From positions 930,001-994,000 of the forward strand of contig NZ_JAANOW010000001.1 in NCBI RefSeq assembly GCF_011758805.1: a DNA stretch of 64,000 bases, written 5' to 3'. The DNA comes from Mycolicibacterium fluoranthenivorans. Its GTDB lineage: Bacteria > Actinomycetota > Actinomycetes > Mycobacteriales > Mycobacteriaceae. Made by a program: the position numbers and the translations under genes. The notes below the pieces were generated by a model that did no database searches, was not told where the DNA came from, and was given only the letters and a program-made list of their open reading frames with translations. Of this stretch, positions 8,540-16,157 are shown in pieces (positions within the stretch are counted from its first letter, which is position 1; each line of letters starts with the position of its first letter).

Positions 8540-9478
8540 ATGGGGGTTGCATTGTTGGCTTTCATCACCTCGCTGCGTCATCCGGACACTGCGCGGGACT
8601 ACGCGCATAACGAGCGTCTTCTCAAGGACACCCTGGACTCCATTGCGCTGCAGACGTCGGATGACTACGTCGTCATCGTCGTCGGCAACGTGCCGTTGTC
8701 TTTTCCGCTGCCCGACCGTGTCGTGTCGGTCGTCGTGGATTTTCCGCCACCGGTCGCGCCCGGCGCTGCGACGTCGTATCTCGACGTCGTGTGGGACAAG
8801 GGCACGAAACTGGGGATCGGACTGATCGCCGCCCGTGATTTCACGCCCGATTACGTGATGATCATCGACGCCGATGATTTCGTTCATCGCGATCTCGTGG
8901 CGTTCACCTCCGCGCATGCCGGCGCGCCGGGGTGGTACATCTCGCGCGGCTGGCGCTATTCCCGCGCGCGCAACGTGTACCGCAGTCTGCGCGCGTTCCA
9001 TCTCCAATGCGGCTCGTCCTACATCCTGCCCTTCGCCGCGTACGGCGTGCCGGCCGATGCGTCGGTCGCCTTCAGTCAAGCGCAGGTTCTCGATGTCTTC
9101 GGTGACCGGCTGGCGACGATCATCGGGTCCCATATGCGGGTGGTGCAGTGGGCGAGGCGACATGGCTATCCCCTTGCCCCACTGCGGTTCCGGGGCGCGG
9201 TGCACCACGTGGACACCGGTGAGAACCACTCCGGCGGCACGCTGGGCGGGTGGGCCAGAACGCTGTCGCCGACGATGCAACAGACCTACGGCATACCCTC
9301 GCGGCCTCCCACCGGGTCCCCGGTGCCCGAGGCGAACAGGCTCAGGTTGGTCCTCGAAACCCCATCGGCGCTCGCCACGAGTGCCTACAAGTATCTGCAG
9401 CGCACGTTGTTCTCGATGGTGACCGACGACCGACCGAGGTTCGATCTGAGGTCGCGCCCTGCGCGACTCGAGCGCTGA
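8540..9478 (+). CDS. Putative GT-A fold glycosyltransferase
   Basis: The 312-residue protein resembles family 2 glycosyltransferases: an N-terminal Rossmann-like half (NERLLKDTLDSI, then VIVVGN), and a DADDFVH motif near residue 113 that fits the metal-binding DxD of GT-A enzymes. The middle third is less typical and no membrane segment is seen, so it is probably cytosolic or peripheral. The 153-base upstream gap holds its promoter but no clear consensus site. It stands alone, converging on the amidase gene with only 8 bases between them. Donor and acceptor cannot be predicted. Confidence 0.65.
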   Translation: MGVALLAFITSLRHPDTARDYAHNERLLKDTLDSIALQTSDDYVVIVVGNVPLSFPLPDRVVSVVVDFPPPVAPGAATSYLDVVWDKGTKLGIGLIAARDFTPDYVMIIDADDFVHRDLVAFTSAHAGAPGWYISRGWRYSRARNVYRSLRAFHLQCGSSYILPFAAYGVPADASVAFSQAQVLDVFGDRLATIIGSHMRVVQWARRHGYPLAPLRFRGAVHHVDTGENHSGGTLGGWARTLSPTMQQTYGIPSRPPTGSPVPEANRLRLVLETPSALATSAYKYLQRTLFSMVTDDRPRFDLRSRPARLER

Positions 9479-9486
9479 TCCACCAA

Positions 9487-10500
9487 CTACCCGGACCGAT
9501 CCGGCAGTGTCGCCGCCGCGGCACGCAGCCGCCGGTGCATACCGCCGTAGGGGCTCACGGCCGGCAACAGACCGGTCGGGATCTTGGTGACCGCGCTGTA
9601 GTTGACATCGACGACGTTGGCCAGCGGTGACAGACACAGCTGGCTGCACAGCTGATACGCGTCGATCTCGCCGATACCGTGCAGGTCCGCCAGCCAGCGC
9701 ACCATCTCCACCTGGCTGCACCGCCAGGCGTCCTCCAGCGGTCGCGCCGATCCGACGGTCAGCAGGGCGTCGTCGTGTTCGAAACGTGGCCAGGCGGGCG
9801 CGCCGCCCTTGATGAGCTCCACGATGAGCGTGACGTGCATGGCGCCCTCGAGCGCGGTTCCACAGGTCTCGCCCTCGCCCTGGCGGTAGTGCCCGTCACC
9901 GACCGAGAACAGTGCACCCTCGACATTGACACCGAGATAGACGGTGGTCCCGGCACGCAGCTCAGGGGTGTCCATGTTCCCGCCGAAGTAGTCGGGCACC
10001 AGCGTGGTGCGCACCTCGCGCAGCGCGGGCGCCACACCCACCGTGCCGAGCATCGGGGCCAGCGGCAGGTCGACGGTGAAATCGCTCTCGTGCGCGACGA
10101 ACGTGGCGGTGCCGCGAGCCGCATCCACCTGGTAGATCCACGTCAGTTCGGGCAGCGGCGCCTGCAGCGTGGCGGTCCGGTCGGTGCCCGTGAGCGCGCC
10201 GAACAACGGGATCGTGGTGGACGCCGCCCAATCTCTGGCCGGTTCGATCGACACGAAGTGCAGCGCCAGCGTGTCACCCGGTTCGGCCCCGGTCACATAG
10301 AAGGGGCCGGTCTGCGGATTGAGCTCCTTGGGATTGAGCACCTGGCTGGGCTTGTCCTCGCGCGAGGTGACCCGGCCCGCGAAGGCATCCTCGGTCCACA
10401 GCCGCAGCACCGTGCCCGGTGCCACCTCCAGCGCCGGCTCGGCGCCGCCGAATGTCCATACGTACTGGTCCCGGGTCGGCGTGAACTCAACGATCTGCAT
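9487..10500 (-). CDS. Acetamidase/formamidase family amidohydrolase
   Basis: The 337-residue protein is of the FmdA/AmdA family, zinc-type amidases that cleave short aliphatic amides to acid and ammonia. Recognisable family features are the N-terminal jelly-roll start (EVAPGTVLRLWTEDAFAG), GPFYVTGAEPGDTL, DGHYRQGEGETCGTALEGAM with its probable metal and acid residues, and AYQLCSQLCLSPLANVVD. I chose the ATG at 10500, with AAAGG 6 bases upstream; the preceding in-frame TTG is unlikely. The gene overlaps the end of cbtA by 14 bases. Located beside a nitrile hydratase, it most likely consumes the amide product, completing nitrile to acid conversion. Formamide or acetamide specificity cannot be decided from sequence. 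Confidence 0.9.
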   Translation of the reverse strand: MQIVEFTPTRDQYVWTFGGAEPALEVAPGTVLRLWTEDAFAGRVTSREDKPSQVLNPKELNPQTGPFYVTGAEPGDTLALHFVSIEPARDWAASTTIPLFGALTGTDRTATLQAPLPELTWIYQVDAARGTATFVAHESDFTVDLPLAPMLGTVGVAPALREVRTTLVPDYFGGNMDTPELRAGTTVYLGVNVEGALFSVGDGHYRQGEGETCGTALEGAMHVTLIVELIKGGAPAWPRFEHDDALLTVGSARPLEDAWRCSQVEMVRWLADLHGIGEIDAYQLCSQLCLSPLANVVDVNYSAVTKIPTGLLPAVSPYGGMHRRLRAAAATLPDRSG

Positions 10501-11275
10501 ATGCAACCTTTCTGTCGGACGTGCGATGCAGCAGCATCGAGAAAGCGGTGCCGAGCACCACCCACATGAGTGCCGCCGCGGTGAGCGAGTCGGCTCGGAA
10601 GTCGGCCAGCAGCGCCGCGGGGAAACCCGGGAACACCACGGCCCCGGAGGTGTCGACCAGCGGCGTCGGGACCTCGTCGAACCGCGGCAGTGCCGCGGTG
10701 ATCAGGCAGACCGCCAGCACATAACCCCACCCGGCCAGCATCACCGAGGACCAGCGCCCGATCCGCGGTATCAGCCTGGCAGCGACGACGGTCGCCACCG
10801 CGGCCAGCAGCACCGACGCCACCAGGGCTGCCAGATAGCCGGCCGTGCGCGCGCCCGCGGAGTCCTCGTGACCGACCCCGGGGGGATTGGCGGGGAAGAC
10901 CATGAACGGGACGAGTGTGACGGCGACGAAACCGGCGGCGGCCAGTGTCATCGACACCCAGCGCGGATCGGCGGCGATCCGGTGCCGGGCCAGGAAGGTG
11001 GTCAGCATCCAGAAGGCGACCGCGAACAGCGCGCCGACGATCAGGCCGTACGCCACGATGCCCGTGCCCGCTCCGACGTTCTCCTGGACGACCCTGGTGA
11101 ACACCTCGTGCTCATGTGCGTGCTCACCGGTCAGTGTCTGTTCGGCGTGCGAACGCGCCTCCTCGAACCCGACGGCCTGGTCGACCAGTGGAGCGATCTG
11201 CCACCTCGTGTAGGCGAAGGTGGCAAGACCCGCGATGAGCCCGGAAGCCAGCCCGCAGCCGACGATCTTGTTCAT
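10487..11275 (-). CDS. cbtA: CbtA cobalt transporter subunit
   Basis: The 262-residue membrane protein matches CbtA: an N-terminal membrane segment (MNKIVGCGLASGLIAGL), a hydrophilic loop with the potential metal ligands GEHAHEHE, and several more membrane segments including the LVPFMVFPANPPGVGHED stretch seen in the family. CbtA acts with the small CbtB, whose gene is 10 bases upstream. The ATG at 11275 starts the family-like part; the frame runs further upstream through CbtB coding sequence and is ignored. The pair probably supplies cobalt to the nitrile hydratase encoded divergently. Stop and start overlap with the amidase gene indicate one three-gene operon. Confidence 0.85.
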   Translation of the reverse strand: MNKIVGCGLASGLIAGLATFAYTRWQIAPLVDQAVGFEEARSHAEQTLTGEHAHEHEVFTRVVQENVGAGTGIVAYGLIVGALFAVAFWMLTTFLARHRIAADPRWVSMTLAAAGFVAVTLVPFMVFPANPPGVGHEDSAGARTAGYLAALVASVLLAAVATVVAARLIPRIGRWSSVMLAGWGYVLAVCLITAALPRFDEVPTPLVDTSGAVVFPGFPAALLADFRADSLTAAALMWVVLGTAFSMLLHRTSDRKVAYADR

Positions 11276-11285
11276 GTCCGCGCGC

Positions 11286-11516
11286 TCAGTGGCAGGGGAA
11301 GCCCAGGACGTGCCGGGCGTCGTGGAGGAACTCGTGGACGTGGGTGTCGGCGCCGAACACCGATACCGCACCCTGGTCGAACCCGACGAAGTAGAAGGCG
11401 ATCAGTGCGAGCGCCGTCGTGGCGGTCAGCCAGAGCGCCGTTGCGGCCGTGGTGGCATCGGGTAGGGCGATGGCGGGTGCCTGCTCGATTGCGGACCGTG
11501 GTGTGCCTGAGGACAT
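11286..11516 (-). CDS. cbtB: CbtB cobalt transporter small subunit
   Basis: The 76-residue protein has one membrane span (about residues 25-47) and the CbtB C-terminal signature HVHEFLHDARHVLGFPCH, rich in histidine and ending Cys-His, a plausible cobalt capture site. AGGAG lies 8 bases before the ATG at 11516. It is the first gene of the cbtB-cbtA-amidase operon and is transcribed away from the nitrile hydratase genes. CbtAB genes are often controlled by cobalamin riboswitches, but no B12 box is seen here, which suits control by nitrile or amide rather than by vitamin B12. Confidence 0.88.
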   Translation of the reverse strand: MSSGTPRSAIEQAPAIALPDATTAATALWLTATTALALIAFYFVGFDQGAVSVFGADTHVHEFLHDARHVLGFPCH

Positions 11517-11552
11517 CTGAAGTACTCCTGGTTCTGTGTAATTACTTCCAAA

Positions 11553-11567
11553 ACGCAAATATTGCGT
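11553..11567. promoter_or_regulatory. Palindrome in the cbtB/nthB divergent control region
   Basis: ACGCAA-ATA-TTGCGT is a perfect inverted repeat with six-base arms, 37 bases upstream of the cbtB start, in an AT-rich patch. The whole 256-base region between cbtB and nthB must hold both promoters. The MarR protein encoded in the cluster is the natural candidate to bind it. The assignment is inference from position and symmetry. Confidence 0.5.
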
Positions 11568-11772
11568 ATGAACTAGTTACGCCTATGTGGGGCCGCCGGT
11601 CAACCGGTGCAACACGACATCAACGGAGGGAAATCTCCAGGTAACGAGAAGTGGTCTCTTGTAAATGCTCTGTTACGCATCGGGTTTACGGTTTGCTTAC
11701 CTGCGGAGATGGCGAGCATAGTTCCAGATGGAAGTATTAAGAACGAGAACTAATGATGGGAGATGTGCCGAT

Positions 11773-12465
11773 ATGCACGGTCCACATGACCTCGGTGGTC
11801 GCGAGGGCCTCGGCCCCGTCGATCCGGAGTTCCTCAAACCCGGCATCCCGGACTGGCGTTACCCGTTCGAGGGCCGGATGCATGCCATCACCGCGATGGC
11901 GATCGCCAAGGGTGCGTTCAACCTCGACGAGCAACGACACGGTATCGAGCTCATGAAATGGAGCGACTACCTGGATTCGACGTACTACGCGCACTGGTTG
12001 TTCTCCGTGGAGAAGCTGCTCAACGACAAGGGCTACATCTCCCACGAGGAGGTCGACGACCGGATGCGCGAGCTCGGCGCACCGTCGATGACGCCGCACC
12101 CGCAGAAGCCGGACACGTTGTCGCCGTTCGCCGAACAGATGATCGACGTGCTGTGGAAGGGGACGCCACACGATGTGCCCGCGGAGGCGCCGCCCGCCTA
12201 CGAGGTGGGCGCCGAGGTGATGGTCCGCAACCTGCGCGAGGCCACGCACAACCGGTTGCCGGGCTACCTACCCAAGGCCAAGGGGGTCGTCGTCAAGCAG
12301 TACGGCGCGTTCCACGACCCCGCGGCAAGTGCGCACCGACAGGTCGACGAGGCCAACCAGCTCTACATGGTGCGGTTCACCTCCACGGAGTTGTGGGGTG
12401 CGGAAGCCGCCGAGGAATTCGATCTGTACGCCGACCTGTTCGAGACCTACCTCGAGCCGGCCTGA
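11773..12465 (+). CDS. nthB: Nitrile hydratase beta subunit
   Basis: The 230-residue protein is the beta chain of nitrile hydratase, which hydrates nitriles to amides. The start MHGPHDLGGREGLGPV is the family hallmark, RYPFEGRMHAI and the Arg-rich DYLDSTYYAHWL segment follow, and the C-terminal SH3-like domain has VRNL, HTRLPGYLP-like (HNRLPGYLPKAKG) and LYMVRFTSTELWG. GGGAG stands 10 bases before the ATG at 11773. The gene order beta, alpha, accessory is the one typical of cobalt-type enzymes. The alpha gene starts 18 bases downstream. The subunit contributes arginines that hydrogen-bond the oxidised cysteines of the alpha-subunit metal site. Confidence 0.95.
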   Translation: MHGPHDLGGREGLGPVDPEFLKPGIPDWRYPFEGRMHAITAMAIAKGAFNLDEQRHGIELMKWSDYLDSTYYAHWLFSVEKLLNDKGYISHEEVDDRMRELGAPSMTPHPQKPDTLSPFAEQMIDVLWKGTPHDVPAEAPPAYEVGAEVMVRNLREATHNRLPGYLPKAKGVVVKQYGAFHDPAASAHRQVDEANQLYMVRFTSTELWGAEAAEEFDLYADLFETYLEPA

Positions 12466-12483
12466 ACCAAGGAGAACACTGAA

Positions 12484-13080
12484 ATGGATTGGCTTTCACT
12501 GTCCGACGTCGAGGCGCGGGTCAACGCGCTGGAGTCGTTGATGGTCGAGAAGGGCTTGGCCGAGCATGAGGCCGTCGACGCCGTGGTGGCGTCGTTCGAG
12601 AACGATATGGGCCCGGTCAACGGGGCCAGGGTGGTGGCCCGGGCCTGGACCGACCCGGCGTACCGGCAATGGCTGCTCGACGATGCCACCGCGGCGATCG
12701 CGGATATGGGCTTCACCGGCTTGCAGACCGAACACATGGTGGCGGTGGAGAACACCGCGGAGCGGCACAATGTCGTCGTGTGCACGCTGTGCTCGTGCTA
12801 CCCGTGGACCCTGCTGGGCATCCCGCCGGCGTGGTTCAAGTATCCGCAGTACCGGGCCCGGGTGGTGAAAGAGCCGCGCAGCGTGCTCGCCGAATTCGGG
12901 GTGACCCTGCCGGACGGGGTGGCAATCGACGTATGGGACAGCAGTGCCGAGATCCGGTACCTGGTGATCCCGCAACGCCCTGCGGGCACCGAAGATCTGA
13001 CCGTCGACGAACTGATCCCGCTGATCAGCCGGGACTCGATGGTGGGGACAGCGCTCGTGACGGCTGCGGGAGCAGCGTGA
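12484..13080 (+). CDS. nthA: Nitrile hydratase alpha subunit, cobalt type
   Basis: The 198-residue alpha chain carries the metal-binding claw CTLCSC at residues 100-105, followed by YPWTLLGIPPAWFK. Threonine at the second position of the claw (CTLCSC rather than CSLCSC) marks the cobalt-dependent class. The three cysteines bind Co(III), two of them post-translationally oxidised. AAGGAG lies before the ATG at 12484. The stop overlaps the accessory gene start in ATGA, coupling their translation. Together with nthB it makes the alpha2-beta2 enzyme that turns nitriles into amides in the cytosol. Confidence 0.96.
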   Translation: MDWLSLSDVEARVNALESLMVEKGLAEHEAVDAVVASFENDMGPVNGARVVARAWTDPAYRQWLLDDATAAIADMGFTGLQTEHMVAVENTAERHNVVVCTLCSCYPWTLLGIPPAWFKYPQYRARVVKEPRSVLAEFGVTLPDGVAIDVWDSSAEIRYLVIPQRPAGTEDLTVDELIPLISRDSMVGTALVTAAGAA

Positions 13081-13484
13081 TGAGCGCGCCGGTGATCGAC
13101 CTGGCCGGGTTCGACGACCCCGAGGGTGTCGCGGCGCTCCCGCGGTCCAACGGCGAGTTGGTGTTCGATGCGCCTTGGCAGGGGCGGCTTTTCGGGCTCG
13201 TGGTGCATCTCTGCAGGGCGGGTGCGTTCGAATGGGATGAGTTCAAGGCTCATCTGATCGCGGCCATCGACGATTCGGGAATCGACGAAACATGCGATCC
13301 CGCAGTGTATTACCGGCAGTTCGGGGAGGCCTTCTGTCGCCTCGCCGCGGAGAAGGACTTCTTCGACGCGCAGGCATTCGAGCAGCGGACGGTGCTGGAG
13401 GCGCAGCGGCTGTCGCACGATGACCATGACCATGACCACGACCATGACCATGATCACGGCCATGACCACCACCACGGCCACTGA
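13080..13484 (+). CDS. Nitrile hydratase accessory protein with histidine-rich tail
   Basis: The 134-residue protein aligns with the nitrile hydratase accessory/activator family (LPR..., VFDAPWQGRLFGLVVHL, GAFEWDEFKAHLI, VYYRQFGEAFCRLAAEKDFF). Such proteins escort cobalt and the alpha subunit during assembly. The last 22 residues contain 12 histidines, mostly alternating with aspartate, encoded by CATGAC-type repeats at about 13415-13481. I know of no such tail as a constant family feature; it looks like a metal store or cobalt-binding extension. The ATG at 13080 overlaps the nthA stop. The repeat could have expanded by slippage. Confidence 0.88.
   Translation: MSAPVIDLAGFDDPEGVAALPRSNGELVFDAPWQGRLFGLVVHLCRAGAFEWDEFKAHLIAAIDDSGIDETCDPAVYYRQFGEAFCRLAAEKDFFDAQAFEQRTVLEAQRLSHDDHDHDHDHDHDHGHDHHHGH
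13415..13481 (+). repeat. CATGAC-type short tandem repeats encoding the His-Asp tail
   Basis: Hexamer units GACCAT and GACCAC alternate through the 3' end of the accessory gene, producing His-Asp dipeptides. Codons vary between CAT and CAC, so the tract is an expanded but partly diverged microsatellite-like repeat kept in frame. Confidence 0.85.
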
Positions 13485-13496
13485 ACGGGAGACAGC

Positions 13497-14021
13497 GTGA
13501 CCATGTCGAAAGCCACGGCGCTGTCGATCAGCGTCGGCGTGTTCGGGATGCTGTCGACGTTGATGACGGCGACGGTGTGGAATCTCCCCGTGTGGGTGCT
13601 GTTCCTGGCCTGGGCGTCCTTCTTCTTCGTCGGGTCCGGCCCGTCCGGGCTGGTCAAGTCGGTCGCCTGTAACTGGACCGGCATCGTGATCGCCACGGTG
13701 ACGCTGCTGGCGGTCAGCGGGACCGCGGGTGCGGTGTGGTTGTCCATCGCGGTCGGTATCGGAAGCTTTGCCATGGTGCAGGTTTCGCGCCTGCGCTGGA
13801 TATCGGCGACACCGGCCATCGTGTTCGGATTCGCCATGACGGTCGGCACCATCGCGGCGACCGGCAACGGGATCACGTCGGTCGGTCTGTCCCATCCGGC
13901 GTTGGTCGCCGGGGTGACGGCACTGGTCGGTGCCTGTTTCGGGGTGGCCTCCGAGTACGGGGCCGCGGTGATCGAGCGGGTGGCCGGCGCACGCAATAGT
14001 GAAGCGCCGCAGCCCGTCTAG
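13497..14021 (+). CDS. DUF1097 family membrane protein
   Basis: This 174-residue protein has five to six hydrophobic segments and the features of the DUF1097 family (E. coli YcdZ-like): WASFFFVGSGPSGLVKSVACNWTG and AIVFGFAM. GGGAG is 5 bases before the GTG at 13497, which I prefer to the ATG at 13503. It sits 12 bases after the accessory gene and is followed by a terminator-like hairpin, so it is the last gene of the nth operon. A role in passage of nitrile, amide or cobalt is possible from context, but the family has no established function. Confidence 0.8.
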   Translation: MTMSKATALSISVGVFGMLSTLMTATVWNLPVWVLFLAWASFFFVGSGPSGLVKSVACNWTGIVIATVTLLAVSGTAGAVWLSIAVGIGSFAMVQVSRLRWISATPAIVFGFAMTVGTIAATGNGITSVGLSHPALVAGVTALVGACFGVASEYGAAVIERVAGARNSEAPQPV

Positions 14022-14032
14022 GGCTGCGGCGC
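14004..14032 (+). terminator. Perfect 12-bp hairpin at the end of the nitrile hydratase operon
   Basis: Arms GCGCCGCAGCCC (14004-14015) and its exact complement (14021-14032) enclose the five-base loop GTCTA, and the stem overlaps the DUF1097 stop codon. There is no run of T after it, as is usual for mycobacterial terminators. Confidence 0.75.
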
Positions 14033-14068
14033 ATCACCGGTTGAGATACCCTCTATCTGCAATAGTTC

Positions 14069-14539
14069 ATGATGAAATCAATTGCCACCGAAGCCCCCGG
14101 GAGCGTCGTGCAGATCTCCACCAGCATCGAAAGTGTTGCGGAAGTGTTCTTTCGAGCCGAACGCAGCTGGACCGATGCGTTGTTGCGCGGTCTGCTGGAT
14201 GCGGACGTGAGCAGTATCGAAGGCTGGCGGGTGCTGGGCGCGTTGCGCAGCGGCGATGGTTTCACGATGAGCGATATGGCGACGACGATGGCGATCCCAC
14301 CGCCCACGCTGACGCGGATCGTGGACAAGCTCGTCGACGGTGGGTTCGTCCTGCGCCGGGTCGATGCGACCGATCGGCGCCGGGTGTTGATCTACCTCTC
14401 GGCAAGAGGGAAGACCAAGGTGCGGCGGCTGACCAAACAGGAGTCCGTCGTCAAGGGTGCGCTCATCGAGGAGCTCGGCGAGGACGCCGCCGTGCACTTC
14501 CTGCAGACGCTGGCCCGCGTCGGCGATCTGTCGCTCTAG
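14069..14539 (+). CDS. MarR-family transcriptional regulator
   Basis: The 156-residue protein is a winged-helix MarR regulator: SSIEGWRVLGALRSGDGFTMSDMATTMAIPPPTLTRIVDKLVDGGFVLRR is followed by the DRRRVLIYLSARGK wing. Adjacent ATGs at 14069 and 14072 cannot be separated. It lies between the nth operon and an AmiC-like gene. Rhodococcus rhodochrous J1 nitrile hydratase clusters are known to use a paired AmiC-like and MarR-like regulator (NhhC and NhhD), so the same arrangement here points to amide-responsive control of nthBA. Confidence 0.85.
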   Translation: MMKSIATEAPGSVVQISTSIESVAEVFFRAERSWTDALLRGLLDADVSSIEGWRVLGALRSGDGFTMSDMATTMAIPPPTLTRIVDKLVDGGFVLRRVDATDRRRVLIYLSARGKTKVRRLTKQESVVKGALIEELGEDAAVHFLQTLARVGDLSL

Positions 14540-14643
14540 GACCGCCGAACGCGGGCACGACGCAACTTTTCCGGATACGAACAGTTGCGCAATGCGCAGG
14601 TAACCGGGATCCGTCACGATAGCCAGACACGCCAGGACAACGG
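14540..14643. promoter_or_regulatory. Control region upstream of the AmiC-like gene
   Basis: The 104-base gap holds inverted arms CGCAACT and AGTTGCG about 15 bases apart, then overlapping TTGCGCAA and TGCGCA palindromes. The TTGCG core also occurs in the palindrome upstream of cbtB, so the same regulator may bind both. No promoter elements are certain. Confidence 0.35.
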
Positions 14644-15738
14644 GTGGACGGAGACACAACGGTGAAGCTGAGCCGATCCGATGCCCCCACGGTCAACGTC
14701 GCCCTGGTGATCCCGCGCAGCGGGTCGGCCGGTATCTACGGGCCCTCCTGCGAGGCGTGCGCCGAACTGGCCATCAGCGATCTCAACGACACCAGTGGAC
14801 TGTTCGGCCGCCAGGTCCGCCTGGTGCCCGTCGACGGCAGTCGCACCCCGGCCGCCGTCGCCGCCGATATCGCCCGGATGATCGACCACGGCGCGATCGA
14901 CGCGGTCACCGGCTGGCACATCTCTCCGGTGCGCAAGGCGATCGCCAGGGTCACCGCCGGTCGGGTGCCCTATGTGTACGGCCCCCTGTACGAGGGCGGT
15001 GAACGCACCCCCGGCTTGTTCCTGACGGGGGAGACCCCGTCGCGGCAGCTGCTGCCCGCGATGGACTGGATGAAGGCCGAGTACGGCATCGACCGCTGGA
15101 TCGTGATCGGCAACGACTACATCTGGCCGCGACAGACCGGAGCGGCGGCGGCCTCGCACGCCAGGGGCAACGGTGTGCCGTTGGTCGCGGAGATCTACGT
15201 GCCGCTGGGCACCCAGGATTTCTCGGCGGCGATCCGCGATGTCGAACTCACGTCGGCCACCGGTGTGCTGTTACTACTGGTGGGCGGTGACGGCGTCGCG
15301 TTCAATCGACAGTTCGCCGCGACCGGACTCGACAGCGCGGTGCCCAGGCTCAGCCCGCATGTCGAGGAGAACATGCTGATGGCCAGCGGTAGCGACAGCA
15401 ACCACGGATTATTCGCCGCCGCAGGCTATTTCGAAGCCCTCAACACCACCGCGTCGATGGACTTCGCGGCGCACTACTACCGCCGGTACGGGCCGGCCGC
15501 GCCCGCGCTGAACAGTATCGGCGAGTCCTGTTATGAGGCGCTGACACTGTTCGTGGCGCTGGCATCGCGGGCCGGATCGCTCGATATCGCCGCCATGACC
15601 GCAGCCGCGGCGAACCTGACCTATATCAGCCCGCGTGGCGAGGTCACCATGTGCGGGAACCAGATGTCACAGGACGTCTACGTAGCAGAGGCGATCGATC
15701 TGGAGTTCGAGGTGCGGGCCCGCATCTCGGCGGCGTGA
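14644..15738 (+). CDS. AmiC/FmdD-like amide-sensing periplasmic-binding-fold protein (cytosolic)
   Basis: The 364-residue protein has the type I periplasmic-binding fold of branched-chain amino acid/urea/amide receptors (VNVALVIPRSGSAGIYGPSC at the start, DAVTGWHISPVRKAIARV, YVYGPLYEGGERTPGLFLTG). It lacks a signal peptide or lipobox, which matches cytosolic sensors such as Pseudomonas AmiC rather than transporter receptors. No ABC permease genes are near. It most likely reads amide levels and works with the upstream MarR regulator on the nitrile hydratase operon. The GTG at 14644 has AGGA 6 bases upstream; a GTG at 14662 is also possible. Confidence 0.82.
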   Translation: MDGDTTVKLSRSDAPTVNVALVIPRSGSAGIYGPSCEACAELAISDLNDTSGLFGRQVRLVPVDGSRTPAAVAADIARMIDHGAIDAVTGWHISPVRKAIARVTAGRVPYVYGPLYEGGERTPGLFLTGETPSRQLLPAMDWMKAEYGIDRWIVIGNDYIWPRQTGAAAASHARGNGVPLVAEIYVPLGTQDFSAAIRDVELTSATGVLLLLVGGDGVAFNRQFAATGLDSAVPRLSPHVEENMLMASGSDSNHGLFAAAGYFEALNTTASMDFAAHYYRRYGPAAPALNSIGESCYEALTLFVALASRAGSLDIAAMTAAAANLTYISPRGEVTMCGNQMSQDVYVAEAIDLEFEVRARISAA

Positions 15739-15745
15739 GCGACGT

Positions 15746-16156
15746 TCAGAACTCACACCACGTCCACTCGTCGTCCTCACGCACGAACGCGATGTCATCG
15801 GGGTCGTCGCCGTCGTTCTCGATGACGGCCTCGGCGGTGTCACCGGTGATCGCCAGTTCGGTGATCGCAAGGTCCAGCAGGCCGGACCCGCTGCGCGCCT
15901 CCTGCAACGCGTCCTCGTCGAACTCGCTCTGACCGCGCATCTCCGCGCACATGAGGTCGCGCAGTGCGCCGAACCGGCGGTCGTTCCAGGCCTGCTCGAA
16001 GCGCTCGACCAGGTCGGTGATCTGGTCCTCGTCGGATTGGGGCAGCGCGGTGACCCCCGAGGGCGCCATCGCCGTACCCGGCGTCTCCCGGGTGCAGCCG
16101 GTCAGCGCGATGGCCGAGCCGATCAGTGCAGGAACGAGAAGGCCGGCCAGCCACAT
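15746..16156 (-). CDS. Small secreted lipoprotein, function unknown
   Basis: The 136-residue product starts with a lipoprotein signal peptide ending in LTGC at about residues 17-20, so the mature protein should be lipid-anchored outside. The rest is acidic and contains [30 protein letters not shown], typical of small alpha-beta (DUF4878/NTF2-like) mycobacterial lipoproteins, and a C-terminal [12 protein letters not shown] strand. The ATG at 16156 lies two bases past the stop of the CYTH gene, so the two are co-transcribed. An upstream in-frame ATG at 16198 would place the signal peptide internally and is rejected. Confidence 0.75.
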   Translation of the reverse strand: MWLAGLLVPALIGSAIALTGCTRETPGTAMAPSGVTALPQSDEDQITDLVERFEQAWNDRRFGALRDLMCAEMRGQSEFDEDALQEARSGSGLLDLAITELAITGDTAEAVIENDGDDPDDIAFVREDDEWTWCEF

Positions 16157-16157
16157 A

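Noticed and set aside
7934..9721. A 595-codon minus-strand frame
   Set aside because: It runs antisense to the ABM and glycosyltransferase genes and contains no recognised motif.
11517..11772. Cobalamin riboswitch upstream of cbtB or nthB
   Set aside because: No B12 box or conserved core was found on either strand; a covariance search would settle it.
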